DNA from: Tropicimonas sp. IMCC34011 | Lineage (GTDB): Bacteria > Pseudomonadota > Alphaproteobacteria > Rhodobacterales > Rhodobacteraceae | Direction of reading: 5' to 3' | Assembly: GCF_003390865.1 (NCBI RefSeq) | Contig: NZ_QMEJ01000005.1 | Span: 420,840 to 484,839, forward strand | Length of the DNA stretch: 64,000 nucleotides | Shown: piece by piece, positions 9,377 to 18,094 of the stretch | How the letters are laid out: each line of letters opens with the position of its first letter | Numbering within the stretch: the stretch's first letter is position 1 | Notes under the pieces: generated by a model | Seen by the model: the letters and a program-made list of their open reading frames with translations, nothing else | The model's database searches: none | Told to the model about the DNA's origin: nothing | Made by a program: the position numbers and the translations under genes

Positions 9377-9640
9377 GGCCTCAAACCCTTCTTCCGGATC
9401 GTCCGGGATCGTTTCCGGCTGGCGCTGAGCCGCTCACGCGGTCGCACCTGTCCTCAGCCTCGGTTTTCCGGGCTGAACCCGGCGAAATTGGGGCCGGATT
9501 GTCGTCATTGTGCGAAGCCGCCGGAGGGTCATGGGGAAATTGTGATGATTGTTTCCGGTCATGCCTGCGCGATGCAGCACCCTTTTGCGCTCAACCGGAT
9601 GAGCGCAGGCTAAAAGCTCACCCGCGCGGGCCGAATGGCC

Positions 9641-10012
9641 TCAACCGCCGCTGCCTTTGCCTCCGCGGCCGCCGCCGGAGGGCAGATGCGCGGAATCGTC
9701 ATACGGGACCGGGCCATGCTGCTCCGTCGCGCTGCGGATCGATTCCGTGTAGGCGAAGAGGGCGTACTTGCCGTCCTGCACGCGGCCGGGGCAGCCGCTG
9801 GACAAAGGTTGGCCATATTTCGAGATGGTGGCGGTCGTCACGCGGCGGCAGGTCATCTGCAGGTGATTGTTTCGGGTCGCCATGCCGAAATCCCCCTGAT
9901 CCAGGAACGCGCCGGCCTCGTCGTCGAAGTCCCGCCGGGCCTCCGGCGCACAGGCGGAGGACAGCGCCGCGGCGCACAGAAGTGCCGGGATGGTCCAGTC
10001 GGAATAGCGCAT
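9641..10012 (-). CDS. Small lipoprotein of the Tad locus (CpaD position)
   Basis: A 123-residue protein with a signal peptide and lipobox (LSSAC, Cys21), a mature part with two further cysteines (residues 55 and 74) and a glycine-rich end (PSGGGRGGKGSGG). The ATG at 10012 lies 5 bases after the cpaC stop, so it is co-translated with the secretin. In Caulobacter the equivalent place is taken by CpaD, a lipoprotein that aids the secretin; this protein is shorter and only loosely similar in plan, so pilotin or CpaD-like function is an inference from position. No enzyme motif is seen. Confidence 0.75.
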   Translation of the reverse strand: MRYSDWTIPALLCAAALSSACAPEARRDFDDEAGAFLDQGDFGMATRNNHLQMTCRRVTTATISKYGQPLSSGCPGRVQDGKYALFAYTESIRSATEQHGPVPYDDSAHLPSGGGRGGKGSGG

Positions 10013-10017
10013 GTCGC

Positions 10018-11460
10018 TCACTCCATCACGTAGCCGTAAGAGCCGCTGAAATCCTGCCGGGCAACCTCGCCCGCGCCCCCGGTGATCGGCCGGCGCGTGG
10101 CCGCGTCCTTGCCGCCCAGGAACAGCTCGCGTTCGGTCGGCGGGCGAACCCGGTCGGTCGGCAGCGCCAGCGTGTCGCCCCGCGTCGGCGTCACGAGATG
10201 AGCCGAGACGACGATCACGAGTTCCGACTGGTTGCGCTGGTAGGAGGCGGAGCGGAAGAGCGCGCCGAGGACGGGAATGTCCCCCAGCCACGGCACTTCG
10301 GAGGTGCTGTCCTGGAAATCGTCCTGGAGCAGGCCGGCGATGGCGAAGCTCTCCCCGTCCATCAGCTCGACCGTGGTCGAGGTGGACCGGGTCCGGAAGC
10401 CGTTCACGGTAAAGCCCGCATCGGTATAGCCGATGGACCGGTCGATCCCGCTGACCTCGGCGGAGAGACGCAGGTTGATGTTGCTGCCCGTGACCCGCGG
10501 CGTCATCTCGAGCTGAATGCCGAACGGCTTGTACTCGACCCGCACGTTACCGTCGGCATCGGCCGTCGGGACGGGGTACTCGCCGCCGGCGAGGAAGCTG
10601 GCGGCCTGGCCCGAGAGCGCCGTGAGATTCGGCTCGGCGAGGGTGCGCACGAAGCCCTTGCTCTCCAGCGCCTCGAGGAGCACGGCGAATTCCACGTTCC
10701 CGGCCCCGACGCCGATCGAGATCGCGCCCTGCGTTCCGCTGCCGAGCTGGGTGCCGGTGGCGGAGCTGCCGTCGAACAGGTTGCCGAAATTGTCACCGGC
10801 CACGTAGGTGCCATTGCCACCGGCGACGCCGACATTGCCGTCCGAACTGATGCCGTTGACCGCGAGGCTCGCCGACAGGCTCTTCGAGACCGAGCGGTTC
10901 ATCTCGGCGAAGCGGACCTTCATCATCACCTGTTGCGTGCCGCCGACGTTCATCAGGTTGGAGATGCGGCCCGGCGCGTAGCGGTTGGCAAGATCGATTG
11001 CGCGGTCGATGATCTGGGCGCTGGACACGGTTCCGGAAAGGACCAGCCCGTCATTGGCCGGCCGCACCTCGACCGGCTCGCCCGGCAGGACCTCCCGCAG
11101 GCGTTCCTTCAACTCGGACACATCCGCCGTCACCACGACCTCGACATTGGTGATCAGCGTGCCATCGGGGGCGAGGAGGGTCAGCGTCGTCCGCCCCGGC
11201 GTCTTGCCGAGGACGTAGATCGACGTCTCGCTCAGGGTGGAGATGTCCGCGATACCGGGATTGGCGATCGACAGTTCGGCGAAGGGCCGCTGGCTTTCGA
11301 CAACGACGGCGCGGTTGATCGGGACGTTGAGCGCGCGCTGGAGCGTGCCGCCCTGGATCTGCAGCGCCTGCGCCGAGGCCGCGCCCGGAGCCATCACCAG
11401 TGCGCCGGCGGCGAGGGCGAGGCCGAGACGGCCCGCCCTGTACATGCTCGTGAAAGCCAT
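10018..11460 (-). CDS. cpaC: Outer-membrane secretin of the Tad pilus (CpaC/RcpA)
   Basis: A 480-residue secretin subunit that should multimerise into the outer-membrane channel for the Flp pilus. It has a Sec signal peptide (first 30 or so residues ending AASAQA), a pilus-secretin N-domain, a BON-like segment (about residues 110-165) and the C-terminal secretin domain. The domain has the typical motif VPWLGDIPVLGALFRS and ends with the beta-lip strands ELVIVVSAHLVTP. The ATG at 11460 is preceded by GAGAGGCGGATCACT. A 202-base leader separates it from cpaB and holds a hairpin with a T-run (see the terminator at 11485-11512). Confidence 0.93.
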   Translation of the reverse strand: MAFTSMYRAGRLGLALAAGALVMAPGAASAQALQIQGGTLQRALNVPINRAVVVESQRPFAELSIANPGIADISTLSETSIYVLGKTPGRTTLTLLAPDGTLITNVEVVVTADVSELKERLREVLPGEPVEVRPANDGLVLSGTVSSAQIIDRAIDLANRYAPGRISNLMNVGGTQQVMMKVRFAEMNRSVSKSLSASLAVNGISSDGNVGVAGGNGTYVAGDNFGNLFDGSSATGTQLGSGTQGAISIGVGAGNVEFAVLLEALESKGFVRTLAEPNLTALSGQAASFLAGGEYPVPTADADGNVRVEYKPFGIQLEMTPRVTGSNINLRLSAEVSGIDRSIGYTDAGFTVNGFRTRSTSTTVELMDGESFAIAGLLQDDFQDSTSEVPWLGDIPVLGALFRSASYQRNQSELVIVVSAHLVTPTRGDTLALPTDRVRPPTERELFLGGKDAATRRPITGGAGEVARQDFSGSYGYVME

Positions 11461-11484
11461 AGTGATCCGCCTCTCGATCACGCG

Positions 11485-11512
11485 AAAAAAGGAGCAGGTC
11501 TTTTGCCTGCTT
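11485..11512 (-). terminator. Possible intrinsic terminator or attenuator between cpaB and cpaC
   Basis: Read on the minus strand, AGCAGG, a 7-base loop, CCTGCT, then CC and six T residues. The stem is 6 bp, so termination would probably be partial. It sits downstream of cpaB and 25 bases upstream of the cpaC start, inside what otherwise looks like one transcription unit. Confidence 0.5.
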
Positions 11513-11662
11513 TCTCCCGAGGCTGCGCGCAAAACGATTTGCATGCAACAATCAGGGAGTTGGGAGGCGGAGTTTATGTCCCCGCGGCAACACCCCGTGG
11601 AGGCGCTGCGAACGTGCCTCGCCTCGTGCCGCCATCGCCTGCGGCCCGGGCGATCCCTCTCG

Positions 11663-12499
11663 TCAGTTAGTACAGGGGATCGGCTGTTGCACGACCTCGT
11701 TGCCGCGGCGGACTTTGGTGGTGCAGACCCGCTCGACCTCCTCCGGCGGGGGAGGCAGTTCCTCGACGATGCCGAGCAGCGTCTTCTGATCCACCTCGAT
11801 CACGTCTGCGACAGTCGTGTCCTCGGCGCCGACGAGGGAGAGGACGAGACGGCCCGTGCTCTGCGCCTGGGCGAGCGAGGCGACCTGTTGCGGAGAGGCC
11901 TCGACCGTCACGGTACGGGCGATGACAGGGGAGGTGCGGCCGGTATCGGATGTCTGGTCGACGGCGATGAGCTTCACGCCAGTCTCGATGAGCTTCGTCA
12001 CGCCGCGGTTGCCGGAGGTTCCGGTCCAGTAGATGTCCACCCGGTCGCCTGGGCGAAGGAAGCCGGAGACGCCGGAGGAAACGTCCACACTGATCGCGAA
12101 GGCGCGCTTGCCACGCTCGAGACGGGACGTGATCCCGGCATCCTCGCCCGGCTCGGTGATCCGCGCCGCAAGGACGGGCTCGAACGCCTGCATCGCACTG
12201 ACGACGTAGCGCGCGGCCTCGCCCTCGGGGAACAGGGCGTCCATCTCCGTGAAGGCACCTTCGGGCAAGCTATCCTTCTGCCAGACGACGGTCTTCACGT
12301 CCTCTTCGGTGAGTTGCTCGCCGTATTTCTTGTCGGCGGACGTCACGATGACGCTCACCGTCGCCGGCATCTCCCGCTGGGCGGCGAGAAGCGCGTCGCG
12401 CTCGGCGCTCATGTTGGCGATGAAGCCTTGGGACAGGTACACCGCGAACCCGGCAAGGCCGAGCCCCGCGAGAAGGACGAGAGCGAAGACGATACGCAT
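11663..12499 (-). CDS. cpaB: Flp pilus assembly protein CpaB/RcpC
   Basis: A 278-residue protein anchored by an N-terminal helix (residues about 1-22), then a SAF-like/ChapFlgA domain region and the RcpC-type stretch SVDVSSGVSGFLRPGDRVDIYW that identifies the family. CpaB/RcpC acts in the periplasm and is thought to modify or stabilise the Tad secretin. ATG 12499 has AGGAACAGGATCC as ribosome-binding site; the longer frame to 12592 lacks one and would hide the membrane anchor. It is the first assembly gene after the second pilin gene, 108 bases downstream. Confidence 0.9.
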   Translation of the reverse strand: MRIVFALVLLAGLGLAGFAVYLSQGFIANMSAERDALLAAQREMPATVSVIVTSADKKYGEQLTEEDVKTVVWQKDSLPEGAFTEMDALFPEGEAARYVVSAMQAFEPVLAARITEPGEDAGITSRLERGKRAFAISVDVSSGVSGFLRPGDRVDIYWTGTSGNRGVTKLIETGVKLIAVDQTSDTGRTSPVIARTVTVEASPQQVASLAQAQSTGRLVLSLVGAEDTTVADVIEVDQKTLLGIVEELPPPPEEVERVCTTKVRRGNEVVQQPIPCTN

Positions 12500-12607
12500 G
12501 GATCCTGTTCCTTTGGTGGTTACGACGCCGGGGCGTGCAATCGGAGGCGACGTGTCGAGGTCCCGTGGCAGGGGGGCTCTAGTTGTCTCCAAGACGGGGG
12601 AGAGCGG

Positions 12608-12778
12608 TCAGCCGCCGGCGAGAAGCCCGGCGATCTTCGTGATGAAGGGGGACACGCCGGAGGTCACCAGAATGGCCGCGCCGATGCTCATCACGATGAT
12701 GGCTCCGGTCAGCACGACCCAATCGACCGTCACTGCGCCGGTGTCGTCTCGCAGCGCTTTCAATAGCCACAGTTTCAT
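12608..12778 (-). CDS. Flp-type pilin, second copy (56 aa)
   Basis: A 56-residue Flp/Fap-like subunit: short basic N-terminus (MKLWLLKALRDDTGAVTVDW), then a single hydrophobic helix and a glycine-rich end. The stretch GAVTVDWVVLTGAI matches the upstream pilin (GAVTVDWVVLTAAI) almost exactly, showing a tandem duplication, but the C-terminal 25 residues differ. The conserved Glu five residues into the classic mature pilin is Asp here. ATG 12778 has CAAGGAGCAGCC upstream. It could be a minor pilin or a pseudopilin. Confidence 0.82.
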   Translation of the reverse strand: MKLWLLKALRDDTGAVTVDWVVLTGAIIVMSIGAAILVTSGVSPFITKIAGLLAGG

Positions 12779-12852
12779 GGCTGCTCCTTGCAACGGCCGG
12801 AACCGCATCATCCGGGCTCTACGAGCGGACCGGCTTCGCGCGTGATATTACG

Positions 12853-12892
12853 AAAGAAGGCCGCCGCGCATGTTTCGGCGCAGCGGCCTTTG
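12853..12892 (-). terminator. Intrinsic terminator between the two Flp pilin genes
   Basis: On the minus strand AAAGGCCGC pairs with GCGGCCTT around a GC-rich inner stem, followed by the T-rich TTCTTTC. It lies about 50 bases after the first pilin stop. It would limit read-through from an abundant pilin message into the assembly genes. Confidence 0.65.
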
Positions 12893-12940
12893 TATTGTCC
12901 GTACGACCCCGGGGGCCGCACGGTGACTTACCAAGACTGA

Positions 12941-13141
12941 TCAGCCGTCGCCGTCGCCGATCGATCCGGCAGTCGTCAGATCGGTTTCGATGCCATCGCC
13001 AAGCGTGTCCACGCCGGTGGAGACGACGGTCAGAACGGCAATGCCGATGCCCACGATGGCGGCGGTCAGGACGACCCAGTCGACGGTGACGGCACCATCT
13101 TCGTCGGCGCGGAAGGTCTTGATCAGGTTGACGAGTTTCAT
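12941..13141 (-). CDS. flp: Major Flp-type pilin (66 aa)
   Basis: A 66-residue pilin, the first gene of the Tad locus. It starts MKLVNLIKTFRADEDGAVTVD; the prepilin cleavage would fall after the Gly of EDGAVTVDW, and the hydrophobic helix VVLTAAIVGIGIAVLTVVS is the polymerisation spine. The tail is acidic and glycine-rich (TAGSIGDGDG). Flp pilins are processed by CpaA and assembled by CpaF/TadB/TadC through CpaC. ATG 13141 is preceded by GAGGATTACCCAA. The terminator directly behind it suggests a short, highly expressed transcript. Confidence 0.88.
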   Translation of the reverse strand: MKLVNLIKTFRADEDGAVTVDWVVLTAAIVGIGIAVLTVVSTGVDTLGDGIETDLTTAGSIGDGDG

Positions 13142-13513
13142 TTGGGTAATCCTCAATTTTCGGTCGCGTGGTTGCTCGATGTTACGGTGCCTCGGCGGGG
13201 TCGGTGCCTGAGCGGTTCTCTCTCAACCGCCTCGGTGTCCGTCTCGGCATGACGCCAATAAGCCTTTGGATTGAGGCGCGACTTTGTCGTCTATCCGTCC
13301 ATTTCTTAGCCGCGGGAGTAAAACCTGAAATATCATATAAGCATCTGTTTATAATGGATATATGGGCGATTCTCGGCGTCAGGCGGCGAACCGAGCGGTG
13401 CATATTGGCAAGATTCTGTCGCGAATCCGGGCCGGTTGCCTCTTTTGGCTGGCCTGGCGGGGCTGAGTCGCGCGACCTTTCCTCCGACGAGATTCCCAGA
13501 AAAGGAGGGGCCC
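13142..13513. other. Divergent intergenic region (pilin / lytic transglycosylase) with an AT-rich core
   Basis: No gene is seen. The region separates the flp pilin and the lytic transglycosylase, so it must hold promoters for both. Positions about 13310-13365 are clearly AT-rich against the GC-rich surroundings and include TATAAT at 13350-13355 on the plus strand, with no good -35 at the right distance. A short inverted repeat GCGGTT...AACCGC spans 13212-13230. Confidence 0.5.
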
Positions 13514-14422
13514 ATGTCGCCACTCCACACCGCCTGGCCCATCGTGCTGATCCTCTGCGCGGGATCCGTGGCCGCCCAAGACGACGCAGGAACGGCTCCG
13601 CAGCCCCTCGTTTCGGAGGCCGCCGCCCTGCCTTCGCCGCCGCCGCCGAAGGACTTCACCTTCAAGCGCGTGCGCGTGGGCACGCCTGTCGCGGGCCGGC
13701 GCATCACCATCCAGATCGACCCCGAGGAGCAGCGCGCGCTTCTGGCCGCGCGGCCGGCACTGCCGGAGAAATCGGCGGTCGGCGACGCCCCGGCTCCCGG
13801 CGCGGTCCCGAGCCCGGCCAAGCCCGCGGCCCATGCGTGGTTCTGGACGCAGCTGTCCCCCGGGTTCGACGGCATCGGCCCCGGCCGGCTCGACGCCGCT
13901 CTCGCCGCGCTCGATTCCACGCAAGGCTCTTCCGTGCGCCGTCCGCGCCTCCAGCATCTCCAGACCATAGCCGAGCGGCATGGGACGGACATCCTGCGCG
14001 CCACCATCGGCACGCAGGTCTCCCCCGCCTTCGCGCTTGCGGTGATCGGGGTAGAAAGCGCGGGGCGGACCGATGCCGTCTCCCACGCCGGCGCGACGGG
14101 GCTCATGCAGCTCATGCCGGACACCGCGACGCGCTTCGGCGTCACCGATTCCCGTGATGCCGCCCAGAACATCCGTGGCGGCGTCGCCTATCTCGACTGG
14201 CTCCTGTCGGAGTTCGGACGCGATCCGCTCCTTGCGCTCGCCGGCTACAATGCGGGCGAAGGCGCGGTGAGGGAGCATGACGGCGTGCCGCCCTATGCCG
14301 AGACGCGGGATTACGTGCCGAAGGTGCTGGCGGCGTGGAGCGTGGCCAAGGGCCTGTGTGTGACACCGCCGCTATACATCTCGGATGGCTGCGTCTTCCG
14401 CGTCTCCGCGGCAGGCGGCTAG
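13514..14422 (+). CDS. Periplasmic lytic transglycosylase (SLT domain)
   Basis: A 302-residue exported protein: Sec signal peptide (about residues 1-21, ending VAAQ), a proline-rich linker, then a C-terminal soluble-lytic-transglycosylase domain. The catalytic Glu181 lies in GVESAGRTDAV, followed by the hallmark GATGLMQLMPDTA and AGYNAGEGAV. Such enzymes cleave glycan strands of peptidoglycan with formation of 1,6-anhydro-muramic acid. The start ATG 13514 has a near-perfect AAAGGAGG. It faces away from the Tad operon; a role in opening the wall for the pilus is possible but only inferred from position. Confidence 0.88.
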   Translation: MSPLHTAWPIVLILCAGSVAAQDDAGTAPQPLVSEAAALPSPPPPKDFTFKRVRVGTPVAGRRITIQIDPEEQRALLAARPALPEKSAVGDAPAPGAVPSPAKPAAHAWFWTQLSPGFDGIGPGRLDAALAALDSTQGSSVRRPRLQHLQTIAERHGTDILRATIGTQVSPAFALAVIGVESAGRTDAVSHAGATGLMQLMPDTATRFGVTDSRDAAQNIRGGVAYLDWLLSEFGRDPLLALAGYNAGEGAVREHDGVPPYAETRDYVPKVLAAWSVAKGLCVTPPLYISDGCVFRVSAAGG

Positions 14423-15480
14423 CGGGTCGGAAGAGCCTCTGCCTCGCGCTCCCGCTTGATCCGGCGCGACACGCGCTCCGCGTAGGGCAGCACGACGAGG
14501 CCCATCAGGACGGCGAACCACATGGTCGTCAGGCGGATCACGGCGGTCGCGGCGATCGCCGGCCCCATGGCGACGCCCTGCAGCCGCATCAGCGCGATCA
14601 TCGACGCTTCCGCACCGCCGAGGCCGCCCGGCGCTCCGGTCAGGCCGCCGGCAAAGGTCGCGAAGACGAATATGCCGATGGCGGAGGGCAGGCCGATATC
14701 GGCGCCGATCCAGGTCAGGATGAGATAGAGCTCTACCCCCTCGATGGCCCATCCGATCGTGCCGTAGAGCACGCCCGGGATGAACACGCGGGGGGAGGAG
14801 AAGCGCTGTAGGGAGCGGGCGGCGGAGCGGGCGCGGGCAAAGAGGCGCGGGCGGACGGCGAGGACCCGGTAGCTCCACGTGACGAGCCCGCCGATCACCG
14901 AAGGCCGCGTGAGCACCACGGCCACGATCGCGGCGATGATGGCGGCCGGCACCGCTCCGGCCATCCCGGCGGCGGACAGCGCCAGCATGCCCGCGAGGAT
15001 GAGCGCCATCGCGGCAAGGTCGGCGGCGCGATCCACCAGGATGAGCGGCGCTGTGCGGTCCATCGGCCATCCCGTCTCCCGCGCGAGCCAGCGCAGCCGG
15101 ATCACCTCGCCGAGACGGCCGGGTGTCACCGTCATCGCGAGGCCGCCCGCGAAATGACGCGCATCGCGGCGGCGGCCCCTCGGCAGCCCGAGCGCGCGGC
15201 TGAAGACGTACCACCTGAGGCCGCGGAAGATGTAGTTGGCCACGGTGAGGCCGAGCAGCACGGCGATCTGCCAGAACTCCAGCTTTCCGAGTTGCGCAAA
15301 GGAGTCCTCCCAGCCCGTCGCCGTGGCCATCGCGACGAATCCCGCGATGACCGCGCCGACGAGGAGGATCGTGACGATCGTCGTTCCGGCGCGGCGGATG
15401 CCGAAGCGTCCCCGTCGGCGGGGCTTGAGATCTTGCGGAGGCGTGGTCATCGGGCGGATCTGTAGCCGGGAAGCGGCCAT
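14419..15480 (-). CDS. YbhN/LPG-synthase-like integral membrane protein (UPF0104)
   Basis: A polytopic protein of 353 residues, or 343 if the ATG at 15450 is used, with about seven to eight hydrophobic helices. The conserved features GGLAMTVTPGRLGEVIR and FAGGLTGAPGGLGGAEA are those of the membrane domain of lysylphosphatidylglycerol synthetases and YbhN flippase-like proteins. It lacks the soluble aminoacyltransferase half of MprF, so lysyl-lipid synthesis is not expected; lipid translocation is suggested for the family. Its stop codon overlaps the end of the transglycosylase gene tail to tail by 4 bases. Confidence 0.8.
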   Translation of the reverse strand: MAASRLQIRPMTTPPQDLKPRRRGRFGIRRAGTTIVTILLVGAVIAGFVAMATATGWEDSFAQLGKLEFWQIAVLLGLTVANYIFRGLRWYVFSRALGLPRGRRRDARHFAGGLAMTVTPGRLGEVIRLRWLARETGWPMDRTAPLILVDRAADLAAMALILAGMLALSAAGMAGAVPAAIIAAIVAVVLTRPSVIGGLVTWSYRVLAVRPRLFARARSAARSLQRFSSPRVFIPGVLYGTIGWAIEGVELYLILTWIGADIGLPSAIGIFVFATFAGGLTGAPGGLGGAEASMIALMRLQGVAMGPAIAATAVIRLTTMWFAVLMGLVVLPYAERVSRRIKREREAEALPTR

Positions 15481-15589
15481 GGCTCCATATGTCGCGAACG
15501 CGCGTTCGGCGAAAGGTCGGCGGGCGCGCGCGCCCGGACCACATGCAAATCGGCCACGCCGTCCGGAGCCCGGGGCGCGGTGCGGCGGG

Positions 15590-16216
15590 TCAGATGATAT
15601 GCGCCTCCGTGGCGGCGCGGATGTCGTCCTCGGTCACGCCGTCGGCGATCTCGACGATCTTCAGCCCGCCCTCGACCACATCGAGCACACCGAGGTTGGT
15701 GATCACGCGGTTCACGACGCCGGTGCCGGTCAGGGGCAGCGTGCACGACTTGAGCAGCTTGCTCTCGCCGGCCTTGTTCTGATGGTCCATCACCACGATC
15801 ACGCGGCGCACGCCGGCGACGAGGTCCATCGCGCCGCCCATCCCCTTCACGAGCTTCCCGGGGATCATCCAGTTCGCGAGATCGCCGTTCTCGGCGACTT
15901 CCATGGCCCCGAGGATCGCCATCGCGATCTTGCCGCCCCGGATCATCCCGAAGGAGGTCGCGCTGTCGAAATAGGCGGTCTTGTCGATCTCCGTCACGGT
16001 CTGCTTGCCAGCGTTGATGAGGTCGGGATCCTCCTCGCCCTCGATCGGGAAGGGGCCCATGCCGAGCATTCCGTTCTCCGATTGCAACGTCACCTCGACG
16101 CCGTCGGGAATGTAGTTCGCCACCAGCGTGGGGATGCCGATGCCGAGATTCACGTACATCCCGTCTTCGAGTTCGGCCGCGGCGCGGGCGGCCATCTGAT
16201 CGCGGTCCCAGGGCAT
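15590..16216 (-). CDS. scoB: 3-oxoacid CoA-transferase subunit B
   Basis: A 208-residue beta subunit of a class I CoA-transferase. The catalytic glutamate lies in the motif [10 protein letters not shown] (residues about 46-55), where the Glu forms the covalent CoA thioester. With ScoA it transfers CoA from succinyl-CoA to acetoacetate or a related 3-oxo acid. It follows scoA with a small ORF between; AGGAG lies 5 bases before the ATG. It may serve polyhydroxybutyrate or ketone-body breakdown, and could activate acetoacetate from the HMG-CoA lyase encoded at 61 kb. Confidence 0.92.
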   Translation of the reverse strand: MPWDRDQMAARAAAELEDGMYVNLGIGIPTLVANYIPDGVEVTLQSENGMLGMGPFPIEGEEDPDLINAGKQTVTEIDKTAYFDSATSFGMIRGGKIAMAILGAMEVAENGDLANWMIPGKLVKGMGGAMDLVAGVRRVIVVMDHQNKAGESKLLKSCTLPLTGTGVVNRVITNLGVLDVVEGGLKIVEIADGVTEDDIRAATEAHII

Positions 16217-16235
16217 GGGATCTCCTACCTAGTCG

Positions 16236-16379
16236 CTACGTTGTCTTCATGGGGCCGACACGCGGAATGTCGACCGTGACGATGGTGCCGTTCGCGCCGC
16301 CGGTGACGTCCAGCGATCCGGTAAGGTCCGGCGCATCAGCGACGCTGATCGAATGTCCGTCGGATCGATGTCGCGTCAT
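16236..16379 (-). CDS. Small ORF between the two CoA-transferase subunits
   Basis: A 47-codon reading frame starting MTRHRSDGHSISVADAP and ending RVGPMKTT. It has GGAG six bases before the ATG, sits 22 bases after scoA and 19 bases before scoB, and uses mostly G/C third positions, so translation is likely. No family is recognised. The part GSLDVTGGANGTIVTVDIP looks like a beta-strand segment and could be the start of a once longer protein. Small genuine protein or remnant cannot be decided from sequence alone. Confidence 0.4.
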   Translation of the reverse strand: MTRHRSDGHSISVADAPDLTGSLDVTGGANGTIVTVDIPRVGPMKTT

Positions 16380-16401
16380 GGACCGCTCCGTCGGCGCCGG
16401 A

Positions 16402-17097
16402 TCACGCCGCGCGGGTCGTGCGCTTCTCGATACGCTTCTCGTGATCACCCTGGATCAGGCGATGGACATAGACGCCGGGCAGGTGGATCTCGTCCCCGTC
16501 CAGCTCGCCGCGCGGCACGATTTCCTCCACCTCGGCGACGCAGACACGTCCGCACATCGCGGCCGGCGGATTGAAGTTCCGCGCGGTCTTGCGGAAGACG
16601 AGGTTTCCGGTCTCGTCGGCCTTCCATGCCTTGACGATGGCGAGGTCAGCGAAGATCCCGCGCTCGAGGATGTAGGTCTCCCCGTCGAAGTCCTTGTGTT
16701 CCTTGCCCTCTGCGATCTGGGTGCCGACGCCGGTCTTTGTGTAGAAGCCGGCGATGCCGGCGCCGCCGGCGCGCATCCGTTCGGCGAGCGTGCCCTGCGG
16801 GTTGAATTCGAGCTCGAGCTCGCCGGACAGGTATTGCCGCATGAACTCGGCATTCTCGCCCACATAGGAGCTCATCATCTTCTTCACCTGCCGCGTCTCG
16901 AGGAGGATGCCGAGGCCGAAATCGTCCACGCCGGCATTGTTCGACGCGACGGTCAGGTCCTTCGTCCCCGCATCGCGGATCGCCGAGATCAGGAGTTCCG
17001 GAATGCCGCAGAGGCCGAACCCGCCCGCCGCGATGAGCATCCCGTCGAAAAGGAGGCCGTCGAGCGCGTCGAAGGCGGTGTCGTAGACTTTTTTCAT
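16402..17097 (-). CDS. scoA: 3-oxoacid CoA-transferase subunit A
   Basis: A 231-residue alpha subunit starting [20 protein letters not shown], with the glycine-rich CoA-binding motif [13 protein letters not shown] at about 25-37. It includes the family stretch [16 protein letters not shown] and ends in a basic tail ([14 protein letters not shown]). It pairs with ScoB. ATG 17097 was chosen because family homology starts at MKKVYD; the upstream extension is basic and lacks homology. Confidence 0.92.
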   Translation of the reverse strand: MKKVYDTAFDALDGLLFDGMLIAAGGFGLCGIPELLISAIRDAGTKDLTVASNNAGVDDFGLGILLETRQVKKMMSSYVGENAEFMRQYLSGELELEFNPQGTLAERMRAGGAGIAGFYTKTGVGTQIAEGKEHKDFDGETYILERGIFADLAIVKAWKADETGNLVFRKTARNFNPPAAMCGRVCVAEVEEIVPRGELDGDEIHLPGVYVHRLIQGDHEKRIEKRTTRAA

Positions 17098-17226
17098 TCC
17101 GCGTCCCTTGAGCTTGCCGCGGGCGGCATATTCACAGCGTCGCCAAGCCAAGTCAACGACGGCCCCCGTTTGTTCGCCGGGGCGGCATGGCCCCGTGCGG
17201 CGCGGGCGCGAAGCTCTTCCGTCGCG

Positions 17227-18093
17227 TCAGAAAACGCCCTCGTACCGGCTGGGCAGGCGGCGCAGGCGTTTGTTGTCGCGGTGGTGCAGGATGTAGAGAT
17301 CGTCGTGCATCTTCTTGAGCTGCATCGCGTTGCGCATCATCCCCGGCTTCTCGATCTTGGCGAGTTCCTCGTCCATCGTATCGCGCCGGTAGAGGGAGAG
17401 GTGGTCCCCCTCGGAGCGCCATGTCCGACCGCCGAGGCCGGGGATGAGATCGCCCGTCGAATCGTCCGTCACGAGGCTCAGCCGCGCGTCGGCGCGCTCC
17501 CGGTAGATGCCCTCGTCGAAGAGGCGCAGGTGGAACAGCGTGAGCGCGGGATCGAGGACGTACTTGCGATTGCAATTGTGTCCGCCGGACCCCCACCGGA
17601 TCGGTTCGGACACGATGCAGGGCTTGGCGTACCACGAGGTGAAGGCGAAGTAGCGCCGCTGCCCGAGGATCGGCCGGGCCGGATCGTAGGGCAGGGGCTC
17701 CCGGTCCGGGACGTGGACGAGGTCCACCCCCATCGGCGCGACGACGGGATCGGTCAGCCCGCAGATATACTCCACCGGAGAGGCCGCGACCTCCGGATCG
17801 ACGGTGATGATCTCGTCCACATCGGTGTAGAGCGCCCGGCCGAACTGGTAGGTTAGTCCGCTCACGATCTGGGAGACCATGCGCCAGCGCAGCTGCTCGC
17901 TCTCCGGACTCGGCTCGGGGCGGCGTATCCGCATCGTGTTGCACCCCTCCGCCATCGCCTCGAAGCGCTCGTAATTGGCATGCATCAGCACGAAGATGTT
18001 GGACCGCGGCAGGAAACGGGTCCAGTGGCGCAGGAAGATATCGAGATAGACGTCGTCGTCGTACACCATGGTGACGACGGCGAGGGGCGGCAT
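17227..18093 (-). CDS. Glycosyltransferase family 2-like protein
   Basis: A 288-residue soluble protein. It starts MPPLAVVTMVYDDDVYLDIF, a Rossmann-like nucleotide-sugar strand, and has a DxD-type metal/nucleotide motif in LYTDVDEIITVDPEV. Similar proteins annotated as GT2 or GT92-like move sugars onto surface glycans. The ATG is 1 base after the stop of the FkbM methyltransferase; a GTG at 18102 would overlap that stop. The two genes probably modify the same surface polysaccharide or glycoprotein. Acceptor and donor are unknown. Confidence 0.72.
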   Translation of the reverse strand: MPPLAVVTMVYDDDVYLDIFLRHWTRFLPRSNIFVLMHANYERFEAMAEGCNTMRIRRPEPSPESEQLRWRMVSQIVSGLTYQFGRALYTDVDEIITVDPEVAASPVEYICGLTDPVVAPMGVDLVHVPDREPLPYDPARPILGQRRYFAFTSWYAKPCIVSEPIRWGSGGHNCNRKYVLDPALTLFHLRLFDEGIYRERADARLSLVTDDSTGDLIPGLGGRTWRSEGDHLSLYRRDTMDEELAKIEKPGMMRNAMQLKKMHDDLYILHHRDNKRLRRLPSRYEGVF

Positions 18094-18094
18094 G

